Positions 18,365 through 26,824 of a stretch of DNA of 64,000 nt are shown here, piece by piece (the stretch's first letter is position 1; each line of letters begins with the position of its first letter). Below the pieces are notes generated by a model, which did no database searches, was not told the origin of the DNA, and was given only the letters and a program-made list of their open reading frames with translations. This DNA is from Granulosicoccus sp036478595. GTDB lineage: Bacteria > Pseudomonadota > Gammaproteobacteria > Granulosicoccales > Granulosicoccaceae. Where the stretch lies: the NCBI GenBank assembly GCA_036478595.1, contig JAZGEF010000009.1, forward strand, positions 1-64,000. The letters run 5' to 3'. A program made the translations under genes and the position numbers.

Positions 18365-18802
18365 CTACGCCTGATCCTTGGCGATTTGCGTGGGCGATTG
18401 CTGATCCAAAAACTGCTGAGTAGTTTCGATAATTTGATCGGCATCAAAAGGCTTGGCCAGATGCGCATCTGCCCCTACAACCCGGCCCCTGGCTCGATCA
18501 AACAAGCCATCCTTGCTAGACAACATGACAACAGGAATATGCTGGTAATCGGCATTGTTCTTTATTAACGCGCAAGTTTGGTAACCATCTAAACGCGGCA
18601 TGACAATATCTGCAAAGACCATGGCGGGTTGGTGTTCAACAACTTTCGCCAACGCCTCAAAACCGTCATTGGCAGTGATGACATTAAGGCCATGTTGCTC
18701 CAAATAAGCAGCAGCTGATCGGCGTACGGTTTTGCTGTCGTCAACAACCAATACAGTATGCCCGGATGTCGCATCGGGCTGTTGTTCACTAGCGCTTATC
18801 AT
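18365..18802 (-). CDS. pilG: Response regulator PilG
   Basis: First gene of the Pil-Chp operon. CheY-like receiver linked to pilus extension and, in Pseudomonas, to cAMP signalling. With the start at ATG 18802 it has 145 residues: a short N-terminal tail, the acidic residues DD at 21-22, phospho-Asp65 in MVFADIVMP and the Lys in SSKD. The start was chosen because GAGGTG and GGA lie just upstream and the N-terminus then fits the family; the frame is open 26 codons further, into gshB upstream sequence. It is divergent from gshB with about 90 bases between, as in Pseudomonas. Confidence 0.9.
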   Translation of the reverse strand: MISASEQQPDATSGHTVLVVDDSKTVRRSAAAYLEQHGLNVITANDGFEALAKVVEHQPAMVFADIVMPRLDGYQTCALIKNNADYQHIPVVMLSSKDGLFDRARGRVVGADAHLAKPFDADQIIETTQQFLDQQSPTQIAKDQA

Positions 18803-18891
18803 CCTTACACCTCTGCCTTTGGGTTGGAAACTGATCGGGTCGTGCAATAATGCCTTATTGTAAATCAAGGCGACCAACATGGGCGAGCAGC

Positions 18892-19881
18892 ATGACTCTT
18901 AAAATAGGCATTGTTATGGATCCGATCGAATCCATCACACCCTACAAAGATACCACTCTGGCAATGATGCTGGCAGCCCAAGCACGTGGCTGGCAAATCT
19001 TTTACATGCAACAGCACTGGTTGTATTTTGAACAGGGAAAGACCTTCGCACGCATGCAAGCCGTGCAAGCCCATGATAACAAGGACCACTGGTTTGATGC
19101 AGAGCCAAGCATCGATGCTCCGCTGGCAGATTTGGACATCGTATTGATGCGCAAAGATCCACCATTCAATATGGATTATATATATACCACCTACCTTCTC
19201 GAACGCGCGGCAGTCGAAGGTGTGCTGGTCAGTAATCAACCAAACGCGCTGAGGGATGTAAACGAAAAACTGTTTACCACGTGGTTTAGCGAACATTGCC
19301 CACCGATGCTGGTCACTGCCGACGCCGAACGAATAAAGGCGTTCGTCCAACAGCATAAAGATGTGATCGTCAAACCACTGGATGGAATGGGCGGTGAGTC
19401 GATCTACCGAATTACCGAGAGCGACCCAAATATCAATGTCATCCTCGAAAACATGACCCGGCGAGATCGGCATCAGATCATGGCGCAACGATTCATCCCA
19501 GAGATTGTTGATGGCGATAAGCGTATTTTGGTAGTCCACGGCAAGCCGATGCCTTATGCCTTAGCCCGTGTGCCGGCACAAGGCGAAACTCGTGGCAATT
19601 TGGCGGCAGGTGGTCGTGGTGTGCCCGTTGCACTGAGTGATTCTGACCGAGAAATCGCCGAATCGATCGCGCCTCACCTGGTGGAGCGTGGGCTGCATTT
19701 CGTTGGCCTGGATGTGATCGGCAGTAGTCTGACTGAGGTGAATGTGACCAGCCCAACCTGTGTACGTGAGCTAGATGCACATGCTGCCAGCTTAGCGCCG
19801 GAGCCTGCTAACGCCTCCGGTTACGTACACGGAATCGCTGATATTTACCTTGATGGGCTCGCAGCCCTGCGTAATAGCTGA
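18892..19881 (+). CDS. gshB: Glutathione synthetase
   Basis: Joins gamma-glutamylcysteine and glycine with ATP in the last step of glutathione synthesis. The 329 residues have the N-terminal GshB domain (KIGIVMDPI; VLMRKDPPFNMDYIY near residues 85-99) and the ATP-grasp domain (VKPLDGMGG near 162; NVTSPTCVRELD near 284). ATG 18892 matches the family N-terminus (MTLKIGIVMDP); an upstream in-frame ATG at 18850 would add 14 residues unlike the family. It is divergent from the pilG operon and followed by tonB, the same neighbours as in Pseudomonas. Confidence 0.95.
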   Translation: MTLKIGIVMDPIESITPYKDTTLAMMLAAQARGWQIFYMQQHWLYFEQGKTFARMQAVQAHDNKDHWFDAEPSIDAPLADLDIVLMRKDPPFNMDYIYTTYLLERAAVEGVLVSNQPNALRDVNEKLFTTWFSEHCPPMLVTADAERIKAFVQQHKDVIVKPLDGMGGESIYRITESDPNINVILENMTRRDRHQIMAQRFIPEIVDGDKRILVVHGKPMPYALARVPAQGETRGNLAAGGRGVPVALSDSDREIAESIAPHLVERGLHFVGLDVIGSSLTEVNVTSPTCVRELDAHAASLAPEPANASGYVHGIADIYLDGLAALRNS

Positions 19882-19971
19882 TCGTGACCTAAAATCAATT
19901 GGCGGGCGCGTTGCACGCCGCTGTCTCTTTGGCAGCACCTTGAAAAAAATACGGGTCAAAAATAGATCGAC

Positions 19972-20847
19972 ATGAGTTTCGCGTTACCTTTTGATATCAG
20001 CAAGCTAGACACGCTAACGGTCGCACTGTTCGCGGCCGCGGTGTTGCATGCCTTGTTTATTCTTGGCGTCAGCTTTGAGCCGTTTTTAAATGAGCTGCGT
20101 ACGCCTGCCACCATGGAAGTCATTTTGGTGCAGCCAACGGATAGTGAGACGCCTGAAAACGCAAATTACTTAGCCCAGGCCTCTCAGGACGGCGGCGGCG
20201 ATACAGATGAAAAGGTGCGTCCAACTACCGCATTTGCTAGCGATCAAGATTTCCAAACAGATGGAATCGCGCCTATTCCTATGGAAGCCACATCACCTGA
20301 AAAGCAGGAAGCAAGCTCAGAAGAAATTCTCACCACCTTGTTTTCTGATGATCTGACCAACACCGATGCAGAGAATATTGAAAAGGAAAATAGTCAGGCC
20401 AAAACCGATCTCATACTCATTGAAGAAAATTTAGAAATCGCTAAACTCAGTGCGGCAATCGAAAAACAAGAAGAAGAGCGCGCCAAACGCCCAAAAAAGA
20501 AATTCCTTAATGCCGCTACCAAAGAATCCTCCTCAGCCGCCTACATGTACCGCTGGGTGGAAAGAGTCGAGCGAATCGGCAACCTAAATTACCCTGACGC
20601 TATTAAACGCGACAAATTATCAGGCGCCTTGATGATGTCGGTTGGCATATACAAAAATGGTGATGTTGAATCGGTTGAAATTTTAGAGTCATCCGGGTTT
20701 GCCGTACTCGATGATGCCGCAAAGCGTATTGTTAACTTGTCAGGCCCGTTTGAGGCAATGACTGGCCTGCTAGGACGAGAGGCCGACATTCTCTATATTA
20801 CCCGCACATGGGAGTTTCAAAGCTCGAACTCGGTCATTAGTTACTGA
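19972..20847 (+). CDS. TonB family protein (TonB3-like)
   Basis: Energy transducer spanning the periplasm. The 291 residues show a membrane anchor at about 15-35, a long acidic and charged linker (about 60-175, Glu/Lys-rich rather than the usual Pro-Lys) and a C-terminal TonB domain (about 195-283; GALMMSVGIYKNGDVESVEILESSG). It lies between gshB and algH, the place of tonB3 in Pseudomonas, which is needed there for twitching motility, so a link to the nearby pilus genes is likely. No exbB or exbD is nearby. Confidence 0.85.
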   Translation: MSFALPFDISKLDTLTVALFAAAVLHALFILGVSFEPFLNELRTPATMEVILVQPTDSETPENANYLAQASQDGGGDTDEKVRPTTAFASDQDFQTDGIAPIPMEATSPEKQEASSEEILTTLFSDDLTNTDAENIEKENSQAKTDLILIEENLEIAKLSAAIEKQEEERAKRPKKKFLNAATKESSSAAYMYRWVERVERIGNLNYPDAIKRDKLSGALMMSVGIYKNGDVESVEILESSGFAVLDDAAKRIVNLSGPFEAMTGLLGREADILYITRTWEFQSSNSVISY

Positions 20848-20880
20848 TAAACTGAAGCCGACGTCCACAGGCAGAATGCT

Positions 20881-21429
20881 TTGAACTTAAGCCACCATTT
20901 TTTGGTATCCATGCCGCAGCTGCTGGATCCGCCCTTTCGTCACTCTGTTATATACTTGCTTGATCACGATGAGAAGGGCGCCTGGGGAGCCATAGTCAAT
21001 CAAACCAGCGCCATAGCTTTGGGCGACATATTCGAGCAGCTGGATATCGAAACCGATTTACCGGTTACGGCGGAGACCGTACTGTTTGGTGGCCCGGTGG
21101 ATGAGCAACACGGCGTGGTACTCCATCCGCATGGTGCATGGTTTGAATCAACACGGGATTATCTAGCGGGCGTATCAGTATCAAGCTCCCGTGATGTACT
21201 TGAGGCCGTCGCCGCAGGCTCAGAACCCCAACAGCGCTTGGTGGTATTGGGCCATGCTGGTTGGGGTCCGGGGCAACTTGAATCCGAAGTCGCTAACAAC
21301 GCTTGGCTAACATGCCCAGCCGATACCAGCATTTTATTTGCTACACCTGTTGAAAAACGCCGCACTGCTGTTGCTGATTTGATCGGTATAAATCTCGATA
21401 CTATTGTTGGAGATTCTGGCCGCGCCTGA
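20881..21429 (+). CDS. algH: YqgE/AlgH family protein
   Basis: Small soluble protein of the UPF0301 (YqgE/AlgH) family, 182 residues, with the family's N-terminal LSHHFLVSMPQLLDPPF and the motifs GAWGAIVNQ and VLFGGPVD. AlgH has been tied to alginate control in Pseudomonas, but its biochemical role is not settled. The start is TTG at 20881; it gives the family N-terminus, and no closer ATG fits. It is followed 13 bases later by ruvX, a pairing kept across gammaproteobacteria. Confidence 0.92.
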   Translation: MNLSHHFLVSMPQLLDPPFRHSVIYLLDHDEKGAWGAIVNQTSAIALGDIFEQLDIETDLPVTAETVLFGGPVDEQHGVVLHPHGAWFESTRDYLAGVSVSSSRDVLEAVAAGSEPQQRLVVLGHAGWGPGQLESEVANNAWLTCPADTSILFATPVEKRRTAVADLIGINLDTIVGDSGRA

Positions 21430-21442
21430 GCGAGCGAAAAAG

Positions 21443-21871
21443 ATGTCAACCAAAACTTATCTCGCATTCGATTACGGCACTGTGCGCATAGGTGTCGCTG
21501 TAGGTAATTCCTTGACCGAAACCGCATCCCCTATTCAAACAGTGAGTAATGTTAATGGCTCACCCGATTGGCTTGCGATTGAACAGCTGATCAAGCAATG
21601 GCAACCAGATGAGCTAGTGGTTGGGTTACCACTGACAGTTGAGGGAGAAGATCAAGCGATCACTCCCCATGTCAAAGGATTCATTAAAGCGCTGCGCAAA
21701 CGTTTTGGCCTGGCCATCTCTGAGGCTGATGAGCGCTTCAGCTCGATAGCCGCACAAGCCGAGCTGGCCAAAATGCGGGCCAGCGGACAACGAACCAAGC
21801 GGGTTAGCAAAGACGATATCGACTCAATGGCCGCCACTCTCATCTTGCAACACTGGTTTACCGGCAACTGA
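21443..21871 (+). CDS. ruvX: RuvX/YqgF pre-16S rRNA nuclease
   Basis: RNase H-fold nuclease (YqgF) that helps mature the 5' end of 16S rRNA; it was first named a Holliday junction resolvase. The 142 residues carry the catalytic acids in LAFDYGTVRIGVA (Asp near residue 9), DELVVGLPL and ADERFSS, and a late DDIDSMAA motif. ATG 21443 was chosen: it begins the family N-terminus, and an AGCGAAAAAG stretch precedes it. It stands between algH and pyrR as in Pseudomonas. Confidence 0.93.
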   Translation: MSTKTYLAFDYGTVRIGVAVGNSLTETASPIQTVSNVNGSPDWLAIEQLIKQWQPDELVVGLPLTVEGEDQAITPHVKGFIKALRKRFGLAISEADERFSSIAAQAELAKMRASGQRTKRVSKDDIDSMAATLILQHWFTGN

Positions 21872-21896
21872 AACAAGCACAAGCTGTCCGGGGCGT

Positions 21897-21902
21897 TATA
21901 AT
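21897..21902 (+). promoter_or_regulatory. Possible -10 box of the pyrR-pyrB-pyrC' operon
   Basis: A perfect TATAAT lies 28 bases before the pyrR start in a GC-rich context (GGGGCGT before it). No good -35 box is seen at the normal distance, so the promoter may be weak, activated, or not real. There is no room for a PyrR-type attenuator leader between here and pyrR. Confidence 0.35.
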
Positions 21903-21929
21903 GGCGCACCTGAACGTTCGGTTGAGAGC

Positions 21930-22481
21930 ATGACACGATACAACACCGAGCAAGTGAGCGGCTGGCTGCGCGATATGCAGCAAAGTTTGCAACACTTGAG
22001 TACTCAAACCGACAGTCATATCGACGGTAACAGGGGCGATGACAGCCCTGTCGCAATGATTGGTATCAAAACAGGCGGAGTCGATGTCGGTAAACATCTT
22101 CATAAAAACCTCGGTTTACAAGAACCGCTCGGCGAGCTCAATATTTCATTTTACCGCGATGATTTCAGCACCGTGGGTTTACACCCGGTAGTTGGCCCCT
22201 CGCAAGTCCCTTTCTCGATCGACGGCCGGCATATTATTCTGGTTGACGACGTGCTCAGTACGGGCCGCACCGTACGCGCTGCAATGAACGAGATCTTCGA
22301 CTACGGAAGACCATCGCGCATCACCTTAGCTGTGTTAATTCAACGTACTGGCCACGAGCTGCCGATTCGCGCAGATGTTATCGGCAAGGCCATTGAGCTT
22401 AGCGACAACATGCACGTATCACTCGTCGCTAGTGATATGAGCGTAACTATAAGTGAGTCAGTTCGAGAGCAGGGTTTATGA
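21930..22481 (+). CDS. pyrR: PyrR: uracil phosphoribosyltransferase / pyr regulator
   Basis: Phosphoribosyltransferase-fold protein. In Bacillus it binds pyr mRNA and also makes UMP; in Pseudomonas PyrR acts on pyr gene expression in another way. The 183 residues have the PRPP-binding signature IILVDDVLSTGRT at 102-114 and the family motif GIKTGGVDVG near 45. The stop overlaps the start of pyrB by 4 bases (ATGA), so the two are translated together. No anti-terminator structure was recognised upstream. Confidence 0.93.
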   Translation: MTRYNTEQVSGWLRDMQQSLQHLSTQTDSHIDGNRGDDSPVAMIGIKTGGVDVGKHLHKNLGLQEPLGELNISFYRDDFSTVGLHPVVGPSQVPFSIDGRHIILVDDVLSTGRTVRAAMNEIFDYGRPSRITLAVLIQRTGHELPIRADVIGKAIELSDNMHVSLVASDMSVTISESVREQGL

Positions 22482-23470
22482 AGCAAAACGATCCGCAATT
22501 TAATCGCTTTGGCAATTTGCACCACTTTCTCACCCTTGATGGCTTAAACAAGCAAACACTTACTGGCATTCTTGACGCTGCCGAGAACTTCACCAGTATT
22601 AATGACAAATCCATAAAAAATGCGCCTTTGCTGCGCGGCAAAACGGTGGCTAATCTGTTTTTCGAAAACAGCACGCGCACCCGTACCGCATTCGAACTGG
22701 CGGCCAAACGGTTATCTGCCGACATTCTCAATATTGACTTGATTAGCTCGTCGACCAAAAAAGGCGAATCGCTTTTAGATACGCTTCGGGTGCTTGAATC
22801 GCTGCAGTGCGATATGTTTATCGTGCGTCATAGCGATTCGGGTGCAGCGCACTTTATTGCTGAGCATGTAGCCCCCACAATTAATGTCGTTAATGGCGGT
22901 GACGGACAACATTCGCATCCTACTCAGGGTATGCTCGACATGTTTACAATACGCCGCCATAAAGGCAGCTTTGAAAATTTACGAGTGGTGATTATCGGTG
23001 ACATCAAACATTCGCGAGTGGCACGCTCAGGCATATCTGCATTACGTACGCTAGGTGCTGCAGAAATTCGGGTAGTGGCCCCTAACACACTGATACCCGA
23101 GTACGTAGAAGCGCTAGGCGTTAAGGTTTACAGCAAGCTCGAGGTCGCGCTTAAAGATGCAGACGTAATAATGGGCTTACGCTTACAAAACGAGCGCATG
23201 AATTCAGCCACAGTGCCAAGCATGGGTGAATTTTTCCGCACCTACGGCTTGACAGAAGATCGATTAAAACTTGCCAAACCCGACGCCATCGTTATGCACC
23301 CAGGGCCCACCAATCGTGGCGTTGAAATTGCAGCAAACGTGGCCGATGGCAAGCAAGCCGTGATACTCGAACAAGTCAACTACGGTATAGCCGTACGCAT
23401 GGCCGTATTATCAATCACCATGGGCCACGGCGAAGCGGTGCGCGAAGCACAAATGGCGGGCGCGTCATGA
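22478..23470 (+). CDS. pyrB: Aspartate carbamoyltransferase catalytic subunit
   Basis: Condenses carbamoyl phosphate with aspartate, the committed step of pyrimidine synthesis. The 330 residues show the carbamoyl-phosphate loop FFENSTRTRT (61-70), SHPTQG near 146-151, the KHSRVARS stretch, and a C-terminal HPGPTNRGVE. The N-terminal extension of about 20 residues before the core is typical of the class found in Pseudomonas, where it makes a dodecamer with the inactive PyrC'. It overlaps pyrR and the next gene by 4 bases each. No pyrI regulatory subunit gene is present. Confidence 0.96.
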   Translation: MKQNDPQFNRFGNLHHFLTLDGLNKQTLTGILDAAENFTSINDKSIKNAPLLRGKTVANLFFENSTRTRTAFELAAKRLSADILNIDLISSSTKKGESLLDTLRVLESLQCDMFIVRHSDSGAAHFIAEHVAPTINVVNGGDGQHSHPTQGMLDMFTIRRHKGSFENLRVVIIGDIKHSRVARSGISALRTLGAAEIRVVAPNTLIPEYVEALGVKVYSKLEVALKDADVIMGLRLQNERMNSATVPSMGEFFRTYGLTEDRLKLAKPDAIVMHPGPTNRGVEIAANVADGKQAVILEQVNYGIAVRMAVLSITMGHGEAVREAQMAGAS

Positions 23471-24783
23471 GTCAAGCCACTAACAACACTTCAATCATAG
23501 GCGCACGGCTTCTCGACTTAACCGCTATCCCGGATACAAGCACCGACGTACACATTGTTGACGGCGTAATCTGCGACAAGCCAGCCACCGATAGCCAAAT
23601 AATCGATGCAACAGGCATGGTGCTGAGCCCAGGCTTTGTTGATCTATATGCACGCTTGCGCGAACCAGGCCTTACACGTAAAGGCACGTTGGCAAGCGAA
23701 TGTCATGCGGCACTGGCCGCAGGTTTCACCACACTGCTGTGTTCACCCGACACACACCCGGTTATTGACTCCACTGCAACGGTTGAGCTAATACGACAAC
23801 GCGCTCAACAAGCGGGTGGTGCACGAGTAATTCCATTGGCCGCCCTAACAGCCAATCTTGAGGGCCAACGCCTATCAGAAATCGCAACCTTGCGTGATGC
23901 CGGTTGTGTTGGCGCTAGCCAAGCCGACCAGCCTATTGCCGATACTTCCGTGTTACTCAGCGCAATGGAATACGCCGCAACCTTTGATATACCGTTACTG
24001 CTAACGGCACGTGACCCACAAATTGGCGGCGCCGGTTGCGCACACGCAGGTGCTGTTGCTACTCGTTTAGGCTTACCAGGAATACCTGCAGCAACCGAGA
24101 CCATAGGCTTGGCACGATTAATTGAGCTATGCCGCGATACGGCTTGCCGCTTGCACATTTCAAGAATAAGCACTGCACGCGGCGTAGAACAAATCCATGC
24201 AGCGAAACAGGCGGGCCTATCGATTACGGCAGATGTGGGTATACATCATTTGTTTTTCACTGAAAAACATATCAATGGTTTTGATGTTAACTTTCATTCG
24301 TCTGTGCCCTTTCGTAGCGAGCAGGATCGCGATGCATTACGAGCCGGTGTGGCCAATGGCACGATCGACGCCATTTGTTCCGATCATGCACCACATGATA
24401 CGGACGCCAAACTTGCGCCGTTTCCCAGCAGTGCAGCCGGCTTGTCAGCGTTTGATGTGTTTTTACCATTGCTAATGCAATTACCTGCACTCCTAGATGT
24501 TCCACTAAGTAAGATTCTCTCAGCAGTGACTACAATGCCTGCCAACATCCTGGCAACTGAAACGGTTGAATCGACACTGGCGGCGGGAAAGTCAGCTAAT
24601 CTAGTTTTGTTCGATCCTGCTGCGCCTGCGCAATGCACATCAGCAAACTTTTTAAGCCAAGGTCGCAACACACCATTTCTGGATTGCGATGATGCGAATA
24701 TTCATCTTGAGAGTGGCCTACCCTTTACTGGGAAGGTTCATACCGTTTGGCTTAGAGGCGTGCCCACAACATTCATCCAGTGA
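23467..24783 (+). CDS. pyrC': Inactive dihydroorotase-like subunit PyrC'
   Basis: The 438 residues have the dihydroorotase fold, but the metal-binding HxH of the active enzyme is lost: the motif reads DLYARLREPG at 59-68, with Tyr and Arg (61 and 63) where the two histidines belong. The late SDHAPHDT motif is kept. This is the state of PyrC' in Pseudomonas, where the protein is non-catalytic and needed to assemble the aspartate carbamoyltransferase. Overlap with pyrB by 4 bases supports co-assembly. A catalytic dihydroorotase must be encoded elsewhere. Its 3' end overlaps tdk, convergent, by 11 bases. Confidence 0.9.
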   Translation: MSQATNNTSIIGARLLDLTAIPDTSTDVHIVDGVICDKPATDSQIIDATGMVLSPGFVDLYARLREPGLTRKGTLASECHAALAAGFTTLLCSPDTHPVIDSTATVELIRQRAQQAGGARVIPLAALTANLEGQRLSEIATLRDAGCVGASQADQPIADTSVLLSAMEYAATFDIPLLLTARDPQIGGAGCAHAGAVATRLGLPGIPAATETIGLARLIELCRDTACRLHISRISTARGVEQIHAAKQAGLSITADVGIHHLFFTEKHINGFDVNFHSSVPFRSEQDRDALRAGVANGTIDAICSDHAPHDTDAKLAPFPSSAAGLSAFDVFLPLLMQLPALLDVPLSKILSAVTTMPANILATETVESTLAAGKSANLVLFDPAAPAQCTSANFLSQGRNTPFLDCDDANIHLESGLPFTGKVHTVWLRGVPTTFIQ

Positions 24784-25360
24784 CTTCATCCATGAGCTCT
24801 TGATAATGGCGGCGGCATTTTGAATCGTAGCGTTCGTTGCCACCGATCTGTACCTGCTCACCTGCCGCAATAACTTGCCCTGTTTCATCAAGGCGCACAG
24901 TCATCGTGGCTTTGCGACCACAACTACACACGGTTTTAAGCTCAGATAGTTTATCGGCGATCGCGAGCAATCGCGCCGAGCCTGGAAACGGCTCAGCTTG
25001 AAAATCAGTACGGATGCCAAAACACAATACTGGAATGTTCAGCTCATCCACTACTCGCGCCAGCTGATCAACCTGCTGACGAGTCAAAAACTGTGCCTCA
25101 TCCACTAATACGCAATCCACATTTTTACCCTGAGTGGATCCATCCACTACCTTAATGAAATGAGTTTGGGCATCAAATACTTCGGCAGGAGACGACATAC
25201 CGATACGCGATTGAATCACACCTTCGCCATAACGATTATCGATAGCCGCGGTAAACAATAAGGTTTGCATGCCTTGTTCGCCGTAGTTATGCGCCGATTG
25301 CAATAACAAGGTTGATTTACCGGCGTTCATCGCTGAATAATAAAAATACAGTTGTGCCAC
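24773..25360 (-). CDS. tdk: Thymidine kinase
   Basis: Salvage enzyme that phosphorylates thymidine with ATP; type II (tetrameric, zinc-binding) family. The 195 residues show the P-loop SAMNAGKST near residue 12, the VDEAQF motif near 85 and the late zinc site (CSCGRKA and CRRHY). The start is taken at GTG 25360, which gives the family N-terminus AQLYFYYSAMNAGKS; ATG 25399 in the same frame would add 13 residues. The last bases overlap pyrC' tail to tail, so each transcript may run into the other. Confidence 0.93.
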   Translation of the reverse strand: MAQLYFYYSAMNAGKSTLLLQSAHNYGEQGMQTLLFTAAIDNRYGEGVIQSRIGMSSPAEVFDAQTHFIKVVDGSTQGKNVDCVLVDEAQFLTRQQVDQLARVVDELNIPVLCFGIRTDFQAEPFPGSARLLAIADKLSELKTVCSCGRKATMTVRLDETGQVIAAGEQVQIGGNERYDSKCRRHYQELMDEVTG

Positions 25361-25410
25361 GATTGCATGCGTCGTTTGGTAACCACAACAGTATGCCAAA
25401 TTTTAAAGCA

Positions 25411-25443
25411 AAAAAAAGGGTGGTTAGGACCACCCTTTTTTTT
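25411..25443 (-). terminator. Strong bidirectional terminator between pilU and tdk
   Basis: Perfect 14-bp inverted repeat, AAAAAAAGGGTGGT (25411-25424) and its complement (25429-25442), with a TAGG loop. A GC-rich core with A-run before and T-run after works in both directions. It most likely ends the pilU transcript. It lies upstream of the tdk start, so tdk needs its own promoter in 25361-25410 or is read at low level past it. Confidence 0.85.
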
Positions 25444-25562
25444 ACCGACAACTTATCTACAACGTTGCCTACAACTTTTTACCAACTACGCTTGCGTACT
25501 ACGTGTAGCTACCACCTGTAGCGATGATCTTCAACTGCAACAATTTTGCTGCAAATGACTGA

Positions 25563-26741
25563 TTACCCAGCTTTGCGGCTTGATGCATAGGGATCGTCGT
25601 CATCAGTTTCTTCTAGGGTCATCGAATTAGCGATCATGTCGTCGACCGCACCGGCGTTACCACCTTCAAGCTTTATGCGTAGTCGAAGATCGTTTACAGA
25701 ATCCGCATTTCGCATGGCTTCTTCAATGGTGATCGCGTTAGTGTTGAGTAATTTAAACAAGGCGTGATCAAAGGTTTGCATGCCTTGATCTGCACTCTTG
25801 CTCATCAAGGCTTTGATCTCATGTACTTCACCTTTCATGATCAAGTCAGACATCAGCGGCGTGTTAAGCAGTACTTCGATTGCAGCTCGTCGGCCTTTAC
25901 CACTTGGCGTAGGCAACAACCGTTGCGAGATTAACGCTTTAATGTTTAAGGACAAATCCAAAAGCAATTGCTTATGACGAGCTTCTGGAAAGAAGTTGAT
26001 GATTCGATCAAGCGCCTGGTTGGTATTGTTAGCGTGCAGTGTTGCTAAACAAAGGTGGCCAGTTTCAGCAAAGGCTATAGCATGTTCCATCGTTTGTTGA
26101 TCACGTATCTCACCAATCAGGATAACGTCTGGTGCTTGCCGTAGCGTATTCTTTAGACCGATTTCAAACGAGTCAGTATCTGTCCCGACTTCACGCTGAG
26201 TGACGATACAACCTTTGTGGTGATGTACAAATTCAACCGGATCTTCAATAGTAATAATATGACCGTTTGAATTTTCGTTACGATAGTCGATTAATGCGGC
26301 AAGACTGGTTGACTTACCGGAGCCTGTACCACCAACAAAAATGACCAATCCACGTTTCGTCATGGCTATTGTATTAAGAATTTCGGGTAGATGTAGATCA
26401 TCAAATGAGGGTATCTCATTGGGAATGATTCGAACAACCAAGCCTGCACTACCACGCTGCACCAATGCATTGACACGAAAACGAGAAATATCAGGCAAAG
26501 CAATCGCGAAGTTTAGCTCTTTATTTAGCTTAAACTCAGCGCGCTCGGCATCTGTCATTAAGCTTTGAGTTAATGCAAGCGTGTGATCGGCCGTTAATTT
26601 TTTGTCCATTACCGGCTTCACTTTGCCATGTATACGCATAGCTGGTGCTGCACCTGCAATAATAAACAGATCGGAGCCGCCCTTTTTATATAGGCTTACC
26701 AGCAACTCGTCCATAAATCGCTTAGCTACTTTTAAATCCAT
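25563..26741 (-). CDS. pilU: Type IV pilus retraction ATPase PilU
   Basis: Accessory motor that helps PilT pull pili back. The 392 residues have the PilT-family N domain (SDLFIIAGAAPAMRIHG, near 23-39), Walker A GGTGSGKST at 137-145, the Asp/His boxes and Walker B VILIGEIRD. The charged C-terminal tail of about 40 residues beyond the PilT end is typical of PilU. It lies 83 bases downstream of pilT on the same strand, in the order pilT-pilU of Pseudomonas, and ends at the strong hairpin at 25411-25443. Confidence 0.95.
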   Translation of the reverse strand: MDLKVAKRFMDELLVSLYKKGGSDLFIIAGAAPAMRIHGKVKPVMDKKLTADHTLALTQSLMTDAERAEFKLNKELNFAIALPDISRFRVNALVQRGSAGLVVRIIPNEIPSFDDLHLPEILNTIAMTKRGLVIFVGGTGSGKSTSLAALIDYRNENSNGHIITIEDPVEFVHHHKGCIVTQREVGTDTDSFEIGLKNTLRQAPDVILIGEIRDQQTMEHAIAFAETGHLCLATLHANNTNQALDRIINFFPEARHKQLLLDLSLNIKALISQRLLPTPSGKGRRAAIEVLLNTPLMSDLIMKGEVHEIKALMSKSADQGMQTFDHALFKLLNTNAITIEEAMRNADSVNDLRLRIKLEGGNAGAVDDMIANSMTLEETDDDDPYASSRKAG

Positions 26742-26824
26742 CTTCCCTTCCCGTGCTTAATTTATTTTGTGAATATCAGATCGAAACATCGATGCAGCCA
26801 ATGCTACACCGTTTGCTTGCGTTC

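Noticed and set aside
18865..19539. 224-codon open frame antisense to gshB
   Set aside because: It is a shadow of gshB, which has full family motifs; the antisense peptide has no family features.
25444..25562. TACAAC-rich stretch with a TTATCTACA that resembles a DnaA box
   Set aside because: One mismatch to the consensus and no cluster of boxes; too little for an origin claim.
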